A stretch of DNA of 64,000 nt from Malonomonas sp036526255. GTDB lineage: Bacteria; Desulfobacterota; Desulfuromonadia; Desulfuromonadales; Geopsychrobacteraceae. This document shows, one piece after another, positions 35,701-44,322 of the stretch. Both the position numbers and the translations under genes were made by a program. The stretch lies in contig DATCYW010000078.1 of assembly GCA_036526255.1 (NCBI GenBank), positions 50,425-114,424 on the forward strand, given 5' to 3'. The notes under the pieces are model-generated. The model worked only from the letters and a program-made list of their open reading frames with translations, was not told the DNA's origin and did no database searches. Each line of letters starts with the position of its first letter. The stretch's first letter is position 1.

Positions 35701-36383
35701 CCGGTCAAAGTCAGAGATAGTGAGGTTTCCAGCGACTGGTGAAAAGGTTTCAGCTGGCCTTTGGCGCGCAGCTCAGAGCCGTTAAGCAGCAGCCGCAGTT
35801 GTGGTTCGACATAGGTCTCGACCAGATAGGGGATGTTGCCGATAACCGGGATGCTCAGGCTCAGTTCACGGATCTGATGCTGCGATTTTTTCTCTGAGGT
35901 CTGGTCGGTGAAATCGACCGAGCCGTCGCTGATAACGATATTGTTGAGCGAGAATTCGAGAGGTTCCCCCGGTTCAGCCGCTGTGGCAGCCGGAGTTTCC
36001 CCCCCCAGCCGGGTAAAGTCGGAGAAGTTGAACTCCTGCTTGCCGAGCAGTTCGATGTTGACGAAGAGACCGTCCAGTTCGACCCGGTCGAGGATCAGCG
36101 CCAGATCGATCAGCGAGCGGCCGCTGCCGGAGAGCATCAGTCGCTTGAAGGTAACGAAGCTCTGCTCGCTGTTCTGTTCGGTCAGCTTGAGCCCTTCGAT
36201 CTCGAGGGACAGGCTGAAGGGGTTGAAAAAAGCCTTTTCAATCGTCAGCGTGCGGCTGGTGTTTTCAGCGAACCACTTGCTCCCCTGCGCTTTGATCTGC
36301 CAGGGAACGACCAGCATAGACAACAGCAGCAGACCAAGAATGGTACCGATGGTGATCAGCGTATATTTTTTCCAGCGTGGCAT
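32790..36383 (-). CDS. Very large DUF748/AsmA-like envelope protein
   Basis: The 1197-residue protein has one N-terminal membrane helix (about 9-28), then long beta-strand-rich repeats of the AsmA/DUF748 type, with recurring ISDGSVDFTD- and LQGGTVSFTD-like units. AsmA-like proteins are thought to bridge the periplasm and move lipids to the outer membrane. The region near 1030-1070 (LTLEISGFVDQAQDP) recalls OmpA-type peptidoglycan binding but lacks a full motif. The ATG at 36383 has GGAGGA upstream; the longer frame from 36452 has none. It is translationally coupled to the M23 peptidase. Confidence 0.85.
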   Translation of the reverse strand: MPRWKKYTLITIGTILGLLLLSMLVVPWQIKAQGSKWFAENTSRTLTIEKAFFNPFSLSLEIEGLKLTEQNSEQSFVTFKRLMLSGSGRSLIDLALILDRVELDGLFVNIELLGKQEFNFSDFTRLGGETPAATAAEPGEPLEFSLNNIVISDGSVDFTDQTSEKKSQHQIRELSLSIPVIGNIPYLVETYVEPQLRLLLNGSELRAKGQLKPFHQSLETSLSLTLTGIDLSFYALHSPLPLPVELKSGILDSQIDLRYRVSANKVPQLLLGGELALTDIDIREPNGNNLFLLPTLILDLDQADLLQQQFSLNSLEIWQPQLFVSRDNQGLVNLLQLQPQQAEAQPAAAADQATEPAALPLLKIAKLVVYDGTLHYQDDYPAGGFAETIEGINLQLDGLSTHPEQLTALDFKLQTARGMSFSLAGQFGLNPLSAELDLLLNGLQLKPHYPYLTDLLTLPPEGSLNLATHLQLGPQVSLKLEQLQLGLHQLQIPFTDQDHFNLNELSITGASFDLEQLLLQLGSIKLSDATLQARRNADGSLSPLALLRDKDKSPAEPAAGPVTVTLPWQKHALKIDTDKFRLQLDRIALEQFALQFTDASLAKTPQLKIDRLDASLENLTYPKSAQSPFKLDARIGRKGTVALAGKLAHSPIRLQAQTDIKALPLTLLNDFLPEQVKVSLRDGKLYTNLFVKLAEQPDQLTGSFSGRVNISDFNLRDPLTDGELLAWESLALQEIEGQIQPFSLLIKEVSLSNYLANILIDKDGRVNLTSVTAKETQTVEAAPGEQPLVVEVIEEESGPPADIRIDALTLQGGTVSFTDRHLPSTFATTMYQLGGRVTGLASAEEMQADVDLRGQLENHSPLSISGKLNPLSKDLFADLTIRFEDIDLTPMTPYSGTYLGYVIDKGKLNLDLSYHIEHQNIKARNKVMIDQFTFGDSVKSEQATSLPVSLAIALLKDQNGEIHLDVPISGNLNDPSFSIAGTIFTILKNLLVKAATSPFSLLASLAGGGDDFTNVTFASGIARLSDAERQKLSKLSAMLAKRPSLTLEISGFVDQAQDPEAYRQEQLRRMLVAAKWQQLQEDGKAPESPEQLEITTEEYPELLTSVYENAEFPRPRNFIGLLKSLPVEEMEKLLLSNVIVGEEELAELAKQRAFRVRDALVAENEAIKAQIFLMKTDIYQTPKEGTASRVEFNISTK

Positions 36384-36540
36384 CAAAAGTTCCTCCAGCG
36401 ACAAGAGAAAAAGAAAATCCTCTGGAAGTTTATCACACTGCTTGAAAAGCACTCAGCAGCGATTGTTGTTCGTGGTTTCCCTGTTACACTGAAAATCCTC
36501 TTTTCATGAAATTGCGCTGGCGCCAGAGGGTAAGACGCCC

Positions 36541-36567
36541 TTGACATGCAACCGAATCGGTTATAGT
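36541..36567 (+). promoter_or_regulatory. Sigma-70-type promoter for dppA
   Basis: A perfect TTGACA (36541-36546) is followed 15 bases later by TATAGT (36562-36567). The -35 is ideal but the spacer is short. It leaves a leader of about 70 bases before the dppA start. Confidence 0.5.
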
Positions 36568-36645
36568 TTCATCGCGCAAAACAATTGTTTACTGCTTTGC
36601 TTGCGCGTCATTCGATCTCTAACTTTCATCTTCAGGAGGCACGGC

Positions 36646-38238
36646 ATGAAAAGGTTCATGGCACGACTGGTTCCGGTTCTGGCGCTGATGGCGCTGGCGA
36701 CGACGGCCCAGGCAAAAACTCTGGTCTACTGTTCCGAAGGAAGCCCGGAGGGGTTCAATCCGGTCTTCTACACCGCAGGAACCACCTTCGACGCGACGTC
36801 GAAAAATGTCTTTGAAGGGCTGACCCACTTTGTCCGCGGCACCACCACCATCGAACCCGGCATGGCCGAGAGCTGGGATGTCTCCGCCGATGGCAAGACC
36901 TACACCTTCAAGCTGCGCAAAGGGGTCAAGTTTCACGCTGCCGAGCATTTTACGCCGAGCCGTGACATGAACGCCGATGACGTGATTTTCACCTTCGAGC
37001 GCCAGTGGAAAGCCGAACACCCTTTCCATAAAATCTCCGGCGGCAGCTACGAGTATTTCAACGGCATGTCGATGCCCGACCTGCTCAGCAGCATCGAGAA
37101 GGTCGATGATTATACCGTCAAATTCAATCTGAACCGTCCGGAAGCGCCGATGCTGGCTAACCTGGCGATGGACTTCGCAGTGATCCAGTCGGCTGAGTAC
37201 GCTGATGCGATGCTGAAAGCCGGCACCCCGGAGAAGGTCGACCAATGGCCGATCGCGACCGGTCCCTTTGCTTTTGCCGGCTACAAGAAGGACGCCCAGA
37301 TCCGTTACACCGCCAATCCGAACTACTGGAAAGGCAAAGCGCCGATCGACAAGCTGGTCTTCGCCATCACTCCTGACGCCTCGGTACGTTATGCCAAGCT
37401 GAAGGCTGGCGAATGCCAGATCATGCCTTATCCGAACCCGGCCGACCTGGCGGCGATGCAGGCTGATACCAGTATCAACCTGATGCAGCAGGAAGGGCTC
37501 AACGTCGGCTACCTCGCTTACAACGCGCTGGTGAAGCCGTTTGATAATGCCAAGGTGCGTAAGGCGCTGAACCACGGCATCAACAAAGCGGCGATTATCG
37601 ACACTGTCTTCCAGGGTGCCGGCAAGCCAGCGAAAAATCCGCTGCCGCCGACCATCTGGTCGTACAATCAGGCGACTGTTGATGATGCTTTTGACCTGGA
37701 ACTGGCGAAAAAACTGCTCGCTGAGGCCGGTTATCCGAACGGCTTCGAGATGAAGATCTGGGCGATGCCGGTGCAGCGTCCGTACAACCCGAACGCCCGG
37801 CGCATGGCCGAAGTCATTCAGGCCGACTGGGCGAAAATCGGCGTCAAGGCCGAGATCGTTTCTTATGAGTGGGGCGAGTACCTGAAGCGCTCCAAGGACA
37901 AGGACCGTGACGGCGCCATCCTGCTCGGCTGGACCGGCGACAACGGCGATCCGGACAACTTCCTCGCCGTGCTGCTCGGTTGTGACGGCGTCGGCGGTTC
38001 CAACCGCGCCCAGTGGTGTTACCAGCCGTTCGAAGACCTGATTCAACAGGCAAAACAGGTCGCCGATCCGCAGCAGCGCACCAAGCTCTACGAGCAGGCG
38101 CAGATCGTCTTCAAGGAGCAGGCTCCCTGGGCGACCATCGCCCACTCGGTCGTTTTCGAGCCGCTCAGCAAGAACGTGCTCAACTACAAGATCGACCCCT
38201 TAGGTGGACATATTTTCTACGGTGTCGATCTGAAATAA
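36646..38238 (+). CDS. dppA: Dipeptide ABC transporter, periplasmic binding protein
   Basis: The 530-residue protein starts with a signal peptide (cleavage after TAQA) and then KTLVYCSEGSPEGFNP, very like E. coli DppA. Long stretches match DppA from memory, including FSITPDASVRYAKL-like and WAMPVQRPYNPNARRMAE segments. It binds dipeptides and delivers them to DppBC. CAGGAGG lies upstream of the ATG at 36646. The paired cysteines near LGCDGVGG/QWCYQPFEDL are kept. It heads the dppABCDF operon; a hairpin follows the gene. Binding to heme or aminolevulinate is a known side role in relatives. Confidence 0.95.
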   Translation: MKRFMARLVPVLALMALATTAQAKTLVYCSEGSPEGFNPVFYTAGTTFDATSKNVFEGLTHFVRGTTTIEPGMAESWDVSADGKTYTFKLRKGVKFHAAEHFTPSRDMNADDVIFTFERQWKAEHPFHKISGGSYEYFNGMSMPDLLSSIEKVDDYTVKFNLNRPEAPMLANLAMDFAVIQSAEYADAMLKAGTPEKVDQWPIATGPFAFAGYKKDAQIRYTANPNYWKGKAPIDKLVFAITPDASVRYAKLKAGECQIMPYPNPADLAAMQADTSINLMQQEGLNVGYLAYNALVKPFDNAKVRKALNHGINKAAIIDTVFQGAGKPAKNPLPPTIWSYNQATVDDAFDLELAKKLLAEAGYPNGFEMKIWAMPVQRPYNPNARRMAEVIQADWAKIGVKAEIVSYEWGEYLKRSKDKDRDGAILLGWTGDNGDPDNFLAVLLGCDGVGGSNRAQWCYQPFEDLIQQAKQVADPQQRTKLYEQAQIVFKEQAPWATIAHSVVFEPLSKNVLNYKIDPLGGHIFYGVDLK

Positions 38239-38259
38239 CCGACAGAACAGAACGACCCA

Positions 38260-38291
38260 GGCCGGGAGGGGCGCGCCCTTCCCGGCCTTTT
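38260..38291 (+). terminator. Hairpin between dppA and dppB (partial terminator)
   Basis: A 12-bp GC-rich stem with one G-T pair (38260-38271 with 38276-38287, loop CGCG) is followed by TTTT. It lies inside the operon 15 bases before dppB, so it probably reduces, rather than stops, transcription and gives more DppA than permease. Confidence 0.75.
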
Positions 38292-38305
38292 CATGACAGG
38301 TGATT

Positions 38306-39316
38306 ATGTTCAGTTTTATTCTCAAGCGGATCAGCGTGGTGATCCCGACCTTTCTCGGGGTCACCCTGCTGACCTTTGCCCTGATCCGGCTGATCCCCGG
38401 CGACCCGGTCGAACTGATGGCCGGCGAGCGCGGTGTCGACCCGGTTCGGCATGCCCAGCTGCTGGCCGATATGGGGCTCGACAAGCCGCTGCTGGTGCAG
38501 TACTGGAACTATCTGACCGGCATCTTTCAGGGTGATCTGGGGACCTCGCTGGTCACCCGCGAGCCGGTGCTGCGCGAGTTTTTCACCCTGTTTCCGGCGA
38601 CGCTGGAGCTGGGCACCTGCGCCATCATCATTGCCGTACTGATCGGCCTGCCGGCCGGGATCATCGCCGCAGTGCGGCGCGGCAAGGCAACCGACTACAC
38701 GGTGATGGGGATGTCGTTGACCGGCTACTCAATGCCGATCTTCTGGTGGGGACTGCTGCTGATTCTGCTGTTTTCGGTCAAGCTGGGCTGGACGCCGGTT
38801 TCCGGGCGGATTTCGGCGCTGTTCTGGGTCGATGAGGTCAGCGGCTTCATGCTGATCGACGCGTTTCTTTCTGATGAAAAAGGGGCGCTGATTTCTGCGC
38901 TGCAGCATCTGATTCTGCCCTCCATCGTACTGGCGACCATCCCGCTGGCGGTGATCGCGCGCATGACCCGCTCGGCGATGCTCGAAGTGCTGCGCGAAGA
39001 TTACGTACAGGTGGCGCGCGCCAAAGGGCTGGCGATGCCGCTGGTGGTCTGCGTCCACGCACTGCGCAACGCGCTGATTCCGGTCATTACCGTCATCGGT
39101 CTGCAGGTCGGGGTGCTGATGGCCGGGGCGATTCTGACCGAAACGATCTTCTCCTGGCCGGGGATCGGCAAGTGGCTGCTCGATTCGATCCACCGCCGCG
39201 ACTATCCGTCGGTGCAGGGGGGGATTCTGCTGGTTGCCTGCCTGGTGATCTTCGTCAACCTGACGGTCGATATTTTCTACGGCGTGGTCAATCCACGTAT
39301 CCGCCATAACCGCTGA
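38306..39316 (+). CDS. dppB: Dipeptide ABC transporter, permease DppB
   Basis: The 336-residue inner-membrane permease has about six helices and the inner-membrane-component signature around ARAKGLAMPLVVCVHALRNA, which docks on the ATPases. The start MFSFILKRISVVIPTFLG aligns with E. coli DppB, so ATG 38306 is preferred over GTG 38300. AGGTGA precedes it. It lies 12 bases upstream of dppC. Confidence 0.95.
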   Translation: MFSFILKRISVVIPTFLGVTLLTFALIRLIPGDPVELMAGERGVDPVRHAQLLADMGLDKPLLVQYWNYLTGIFQGDLGTSLVTREPVLREFFTLFPATLELGTCAIIIAVLIGLPAGIIAAVRRGKATDYTVMGMSLTGYSMPIFWWGLLLILLFSVKLGWTPVSGRISALFWVDEVSGFMLIDAFLSDEKGALISALQHLILPSIVLATIPLAVIARMTRSAMLEVLREDYVQVARAKGLAMPLVVCVHALRNALIPVITVIGLQVGVLMAGAILTETIFSWPGIGKWLLDSIHRRDYPSVQGGILLVACLVIFVNLTVDIFYGVVNPRIRHNR

Positions 39317-39328
39317 TAGGAGCTGAGG

Positions 39329-40228
39329 ATGAGTGAACTGGTTCAGACAGCGGAGCTGGATGCTGCGCCACCCGGCCCCTGGCGGGAATTCTGGGGCTAT
39401 TTCTGCGAAAATCGCGGCGCCTTGATCGGCTTCTGCTTTATTCTGGGAGTGCTGCTGGCAGCGCTGTTCGCCAACCAGCTGACTCCGCACAGCCCCTTTG
39501 AGCAGTACCGCGACGCGATTCTTACCCCGCCGGCCTGGCAGCAGGGCGGCCTCTGGAAATATCCGCTGGGGACCGACGAGGTCGGCCGCGATATCCTCAC
39601 CCGGCTGCTGCACGGCGGACGGATGTCGCTGTTCATCGGCATGCTGGTGGTCACCACCTCGCTGCTGATCGGCACCCTGATCGGCCTGATCGCCGGCTAC
39701 GCGCGGGGGATGACCGACACCCTGATCATGCGCGCCATGGACATCATCATGGCGCTGCCGAGCCTGCTGCTGGCGCTGGCGATTGTCACCATTCTGGGGC
39801 CGGGGCTGATCAACGCGGCGATCGCCATCGCCATCACCTATCTGCCGCACTATGTGCGCATCACCCGCGCTTCGGTGATCGCTGAAAGCTCCAAGGATTA
39901 CGTCACCGCGTCACGGGTGTCCGGCGCCGGGGTCTGGCGACTGATGTTCATCACCATTCTGCCCAACTGCATGGCGCCGCTGATTGTGCAGGCCTCGCTC
40001 GGCTTTTCCAATGCCATCCTCGACGCTGCCGCGCTCGGCTTTATCGGCCTGGGCGCCCAGCCGCCGAGTCCGGAGTGGGGTTCGATGCTCTCCGGCGCGC
40101 TTGAATTCATTCAGCGGGCCTGGTGGGTGGTGACCTTTCCGGGGTTGATGATTCTGCTCACGGTGCTGGCTTTTAACCTGATGGGGGATGGCTTGCGCGA
40201 TGCCCTCGATCCGAAGATGAAACAATAA
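39329..40228 (+). CDS. dppC: Dipeptide ABC transporter, permease DppC
   Basis: The 299-residue permease has the N-terminal cytoplasmic stretch (PPGPWREFWGYFCENRGAL) and about six helices. The EAA loop is SKDYVTASRVSGAGVWRLMF. It pairs with DppB to form the channel. GGAG before the ATG at 39329 is good. The last base of its stop codon is the first base of the dppD start (TAATG). Confidence 0.95.
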   Translation: MSELVQTAELDAAPPGPWREFWGYFCENRGALIGFCFILGVLLAALFANQLTPHSPFEQYRDAILTPPAWQQGGLWKYPLGTDEVGRDILTRLLHGGRMSLFIGMLVVTTSLLIGTLIGLIAGYARGMTDTLIMRAMDIIMALPSLLLALAIVTILGPGLINAAIAIAITYLPHYVRITRASVIAESSKDYVTASRVSGAGVWRLMFITILPNCMAPLIVQASLGFSNAILDAAALGFIGLGAQPPSPEWGSMLSGALEFIQRAWWVVTFPGLMILLTVLAFNLMGDGLRDALDPKMKQ

Positions 40229-41211
40229 TGGCATTACTCGAAATCGAAAATCTGACCGTCGAGTTCGGCAGTGAAAAACGCCCCTTCAGAGCGGTTGACC
40301 ACGTCTGTCTGCGGGTCGACAAGGGCGAAGTGGTCGGGATTGTCGGCGAGTCCGGCTCAGGAAAATCGGTGACCGCCAAGGCGATCATGGGGCTGATCGA
40401 CTGGCCCGGCCGGGTCCGGGCAGAGCTGCTCGATTTTGATGGCCAGGATCTGCTGGCGATGCCGGAAAAGCAGCGTCGCCAGATTACCGGTCGCGAAGTA
40501 GCGATGATTTTTCAGGAGCCGATGACCAGTCTCAACCCCTGCTTCACCGCCGGATTCCAGATCATGGAAGCGCTGAAGATTCACGAGGGGGGGAGTAAAG
40601 CCGAACGCAAAGCGCGGGCGCTGGAACTGCTGCAACAGGTCGGCATCCCCGATCCGGCGGCACGACTGCGGGCCTATCCGCATCAGCTCTCCGGTGGCAT
40701 GAGTCAGCGGATCATGATCGCTATGGCGATTGCCTGTAATCCCCGCCTGCTGATCGCCGACGAGCCGACCACCGCCCTCGACGTGACCATTCAGGCGCAG
40801 ATCATCGACCTGCTGCTAAAGCTGCAGCAGCAGGGGGATATGGCGCTGATGCTGATCACCCACGATCTGGCGCTGGTCGCAGAAGCCGCCCAGCGGGTGG
40901 TGGTGATGTATGCCGGCCAGGTGGTCGAAACCGGCCCGGTTCCGGCGATATTTGACACTCCTCGTCACCCTTACACCGCCGCATTGCTTGAAGCGCTGCC
41001 GGAGCGTTCGGTCGGGCACGCCCGTTTGCAGACCATTCCCGGCGTGGTGCCGGGGCAGTTTGATCGGCCGAGCGGCTGTCTGCTTAATCCGCGCTGCAAG
41101 TTTGCCAATCAGCGTTGCCGCAGTGAAGCACCAGTGTTGGAAACTCTGGCTGATGGCCGTCAGGTGCGTTGTCACACGCCACTGGATGATGAAGGAAGAG
41201 CGCAGGGATGA
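40228..41211 (+). CDS. dppD: Dipeptide ABC transporter, ATPase DppD
   Basis: The 327-residue ATPase carries Walker A GESGSGKS, signature LSGGMSQR, Walker B LLIADEP and the H-loop THD. The C-terminal oligopeptide extension with cysteines (SGCLLNPRCKFANQRC) marks the OppD/DppD group, which binds a [4Fe-4S] cluster in some relatives. It overlaps its neighbours on both sides, by one base with dppC and four with dppF. Confidence 0.95.
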   Translation: MALLEIENLTVEFGSEKRPFRAVDHVCLRVDKGEVVGIVGESGSGKSVTAKAIMGLIDWPGRVRAELLDFDGQDLLAMPEKQRRQITGREVAMIFQEPMTSLNPCFTAGFQIMEALKIHEGGSKAERKARALELLQQVGIPDPAARLRAYPHQLSGGMSQRIMIAMAIACNPRLLIADEPTTALDVTIQAQIIDLLLKLQQQGDMALMLITHDLALVAEAAQRVVVMYAGQVVETGPVPAIFDTPRHPYTAALLEALPERSVGHARLQTIPGVVPGQFDRPSGCLLNPRCKFANQRCRSEAPVLETLADGRQVRCHTPLDDEGRAQG

Positions 41212-42191
41212 ATGAACCGCAACCGTTACTTAAAGCCACAAACCTGACCCGTTTCTACGAAGTCTCGCAGGGGCTGTTCAAACCCCACGCGCTGGTCAAG
41301 GCGCTCGACGGGGTCTGTTTTCAGGTCGCCGCCGGCAAGACCCTGGCGGTCGTCGGGGAGTCGGGCTGCGGCAAATCGACGCTGGCGCGGCAGGTGACAA
41401 TGATTGAGCGGGCGACCAGCGGCGAGTTGCAGTTCGATGGTTTCGATCTGGTCAAGATCACCGATCCGCAATTGAAAGAGGCGCGGCAACGGGTGCAGAT
41501 GATCTTTCAGAACCCCTTCGGTTCGCTGAATCCACGCAAAAAGGTCGGCAGCATCATCGGCGAACCGCTGGTCATTAATACCTCTCTGACGAAAGCCGAA
41601 CGGGAAGAGCGGGTGCGGGCGATGATGGGCAAGGTCGGTTTGCGCCCCGAACACTACCAGCGCTATCCGCACATGTTCTCCGGCGGTCAGCGTCAACGGA
41701 TCGCCGTGGCGCGGGCGCTGATGCTGGAACCCAAGCTGGTGGTTGCCGACGAACCGGTTTCGGCCCTCGATGTGTCGGTTCAGGCTCAGGTGCTGAATCT
41801 GCTGATGGACATTCAGCAGGAGATGAATCTGGCCTTTCTGTTCATCTCCCACGATCTGTCGGTGGTGCGGCATATCGCCGATGACGTCATGGTGATGTAC
41901 CTTGGCCGGGTCGCCGAATATGGCGAAGCGGAACAGATCTTCCAGAACCCGCAGCACCCCTATACCCGTGCCCTGCTTGCCTCGACCCCGCACCTCAAGG
42001 CGCAGAACCGTCAGCAGCGGATTATCCTGACCGGTGAACTGCCTTCGCCTTTGGCGCCGCCGCCCGGCTGCGTTTTTCACACCCGTTGTCCTCATACCAA
42101 CGCGCGCTGCCGCAGCGAAATTCCACAATTGCTCAGTCTGGCTGAAGGCCGGCAGGTGGCCTGTCACGGCATCGAAGAAGGGCGCATTTGA
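41208..42191 (+). CDS. dppF: Dipeptide ABC transporter, ATPase DppF
   Basis: The 327-residue ATPase has Walker A GESGCGKS, signature FSGGQRQR, Walker B LVVADEP and the extension GCVFHTRCPHTNARC. It forms the heterodimeric motor with DppD. The start ATG (41208) overlaps the dppD stop. It is the last gene of the operon; the next gene starts 221 bases on and no clear terminator is visible between them. Confidence 0.95.
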   Translation: MNEPQPLLKATNLTRFYEVSQGLFKPHALVKALDGVCFQVAAGKTLAVVGESGCGKSTLARQVTMIERATSGELQFDGFDLVKITDPQLKEARQRVQMIFQNPFGSLNPRKKVGSIIGEPLVINTSLTKAEREERVRAMMGKVGLRPEHYQRYPHMFSGGQRQRIAVARALMLEPKLVVADEPVSALDVSVQAQVLNLLMDIQQEMNLAFLFISHDLSVVRHIADDVMVMYLGRVAEYGEAEQIFQNPQHPYTRALLASTPHLKAQNRQQRIILTGELPSPLAPPPGCVFHTRCPHTNARCRSEIPQLLSLAEGRQVACHGIEEGRI

Positions 42192-42412
42192 GCGATCTGA
42201 ACAGGGTCCGCTGAGTTATCTCTGCCAACTTCGTCAGTCGCACCTTTCGCCATCCGCTGCAAGGACCTTGTTGGTACAAATGGCGGCACCGGACGTGGGT
42301 GTCGTCTGCTGCGGACTGTTTTAATCTTGGTTTCGTTTCTGGTCAGCTTTGTCTTGTTGTTAAAGGAGAAAGATTGGATAGTGCTAAGATTCGTCCGGGG
42401 ATGGGGAGATAG

Positions 42413-44272
42413 ATGTTAGTCAAACTCCCCGATATCCCCTCAGAGAGTATTTTCACAGACAGGTTAATGATGCAAACCGAGACTTCTTCTTCGTCAGAAG
42501 CTCGCCGGCAGTCTCTCCGCGCTGTTAAGGTCGCCGGTATTTATGCCGTTTTTGGTTTGCTCTGGATCCTGTTCTCAGATCAACTCCTGCTGCTTGTCAC
42601 CAATGATGCAAACTCCCTGGCTCAATTGCAGACGCTAAAAGGCTGGCTTTTTATCGTCGTAACCGCTGCCTTGCTCTTTCTTCTGGTACGTCAGGTTTTG
42701 GCGGCCCAGAGCCGGGGGCAATCTTCCTTGCGGCAAAGCGAGCAACGCTTTCGCACCCTGCTCAACACGATCCCCGATCTGATCTGGCTGAAAGATGCAG
42801 ATGGTGTCTACCTGTCCTGCAATTCAACCTTCGAACGTTTCTTTGGTGCCAAAGAGGCGGATATTGTCGGTAAAACCGATTACGATTTTGTCGACCGGCA
42901 ATTGGCGGATTTTTTTCGTGACAACGACTACAAGGCGATGATGGCGGGCAAGCCGACCAGCAATGAAGAATGGATCACCTTTGCTGATGACGGCTATCGG
43001 GCGCTGCTGTTAACGACCAAAATGCCAATGCACGGCGCCGATGGTCATATCATTGGCGTCCTGGGGGTAGGGCGCGACATCTCGACGTTGCGGCAGGCCG
43101 AAGAAGAAAGGGCAAATCTTGAAAGCCAGCTGCAGCAGGCCCGCAAAATCGAATCAATCGGTCAACTCGCGGGTGGTGTTGCCCATGATTTCAACAACAT
43201 GCTGGGGGTTATCCTCGGCCACACTGAGCTTGCCCTGAAAAAGGCTGAGAAGGCCAAGCCGGTCGATTCCAACCTGAGGGAAATCCAGAAGGCGGCCAAA
43301 CACTCCGCAGAGCTGACGCGCCAACTGCTGACCTTTGCCCGCAAGCAGGCCATTGCGCCCAAGGTTCTGGATCTGAACGAGACCGTCGCCGGAATGCTGA
43401 AAATGCTGCAACGACTGATCGGCGAGAATATCCAGCTGACATGGAACCCAGCGCCGCAGCTCTGGCCGATCTGTATCGACCCCTCGCAGGTGGATCAGGT
43501 TCTCGCCAACCTCTGCGTTAACGCCCGCGATGCGATCACCGATAACGGTCATATCATCATCAAGACCGGTCATTGTACCTTTGATGAAAGATACACGGCT
43601 TCTCGGCCCTATGCGGTTCAGCCCGGAGATTATGTCCAGCTTTCTGTCAGCGACGATGGCTGCGGTATGGATAAGGATGTTCAGGCCCGCATCTTCGAGC
43701 CTTTCTACACCACCAAAGGCCTTGGTTCCGGAACCGGTCTTGGCTTGGCCACGGTCTATGGTGCGATCAAACAGAACAACGGCTTTATTACCTTTTACTC
43801 CGAACCTGGACATGGAACGGTCTTCAACATCTATCTTCCCCGGGTAAATGCAACCGGACAGGCGGCGCCGGAGGCGACAGAAAAGCCGAACTACCGCGGA
43901 ACCGAAACCATCCTGCTGGTCGAAGATGAAGAGATGCTGCTGCAGATGGAGACAGCCATGCTCAAGGAGAGCGGCTATCAGGTTCTGGTCGCGGCGACAA
44001 CCGATCTGGCCCTGTCCCTGGCGCAGAACCACCCCTGCCAGATTGATTTGTTGGTCACAGATTTAATCATGCCGGTGATGAATGGTCGGGAATTGTCCGC
44101 CAAGTTGCAACCGCTGCGCCCTGCGATGAAGGTGCTTTTCATGTCCGGTTATTCGGCCGATATTATCTCCCGCCAGGGGGTAATCGAAGCGGGTGTGCAT
44201 TTTCTGCAAAAGCCGGTATCTATCGATTCTCTGACGGCTAAAGTCCGGGAAGTACTGGATGCTTCCGATTAG
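42413..44272 (+). CDS. Hybrid sensor histidine kinase (2 TM, PAS, HisKA, HATPase, receiver)
   Basis: The 619-residue protein has two membrane helices (about 38-62 and 76-95) and a PAS domain (about 108-228; TIPDLIWLKDADGVYLSC). The HisKA box has H258 in GGVAHDFNN, and the ATPase domain has DDGCGM and GTGLGLATVYG. A C-terminal receiver follows, with phospho-acceptor Asp in LLVTDLIMPVMNG. It passes phosphate within itself; no output regulator is adjacent. GGGGAG precedes the ATG at 42413. It follows the dpp operon on the same strand, but a regulatory link to peptides is only positional. Confidence 0.92.
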   Translation: MLVKLPDIPSESIFTDRLMMQTETSSSSEARRQSLRAVKVAGIYAVFGLLWILFSDQLLLLVTNDANSLAQLQTLKGWLFIVVTAALLFLLVRQVLAAQSRGQSSLRQSEQRFRTLLNTIPDLIWLKDADGVYLSCNSTFERFFGAKEADIVGKTDYDFVDRQLADFFRDNDYKAMMAGKPTSNEEWITFADDGYRALLLTTKMPMHGADGHIIGVLGVGRDISTLRQAEEERANLESQLQQARKIESIGQLAGGVAHDFNNMLGVILGHTELALKKAEKAKPVDSNLREIQKAAKHSAELTRQLLTFARKQAIAPKVLDLNETVAGMLKMLQRLIGENIQLTWNPAPQLWPICIDPSQVDQVLANLCVNARDAITDNGHIIIKTGHCTFDERYTASRPYAVQPGDYVQLSVSDDGCGMDKDVQARIFEPFYTTKGLGSGTGLGLATVYGAIKQNNGFITFYSEPGHGTVFNIYLPRVNATGQAAPEATEKPNYRGTETILLVEDEEMLLQMETAMLKESGYQVLVAATTDLALSLAQNHPCQIDLLVTDLIMPVMNGRELSAKLQPLRPAMKVLFMSGYSADIISRQGVIEAGVHFLQKPVSIDSLTAKVREVLDASD

Positions 44273-44322
44273 CAGCGCCCTGTTGGTCGGGGAGTCCCTG
44301 GTGAAATAAACCATCAAAATTC

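Noticed and set aside
36619..38145. A 508-codon open frame antisense to dppA
   Set aside because: dppA is unambiguous with its signal peptide and ribosome site; the antisense frame has none and no known domain.
42192..42412. A tRNA or gene remnant between dppF and the hybrid kinase
   Set aside because: No cloverleaf or recognisable frame could be drawn; the stretch seems to be leader sequence only.
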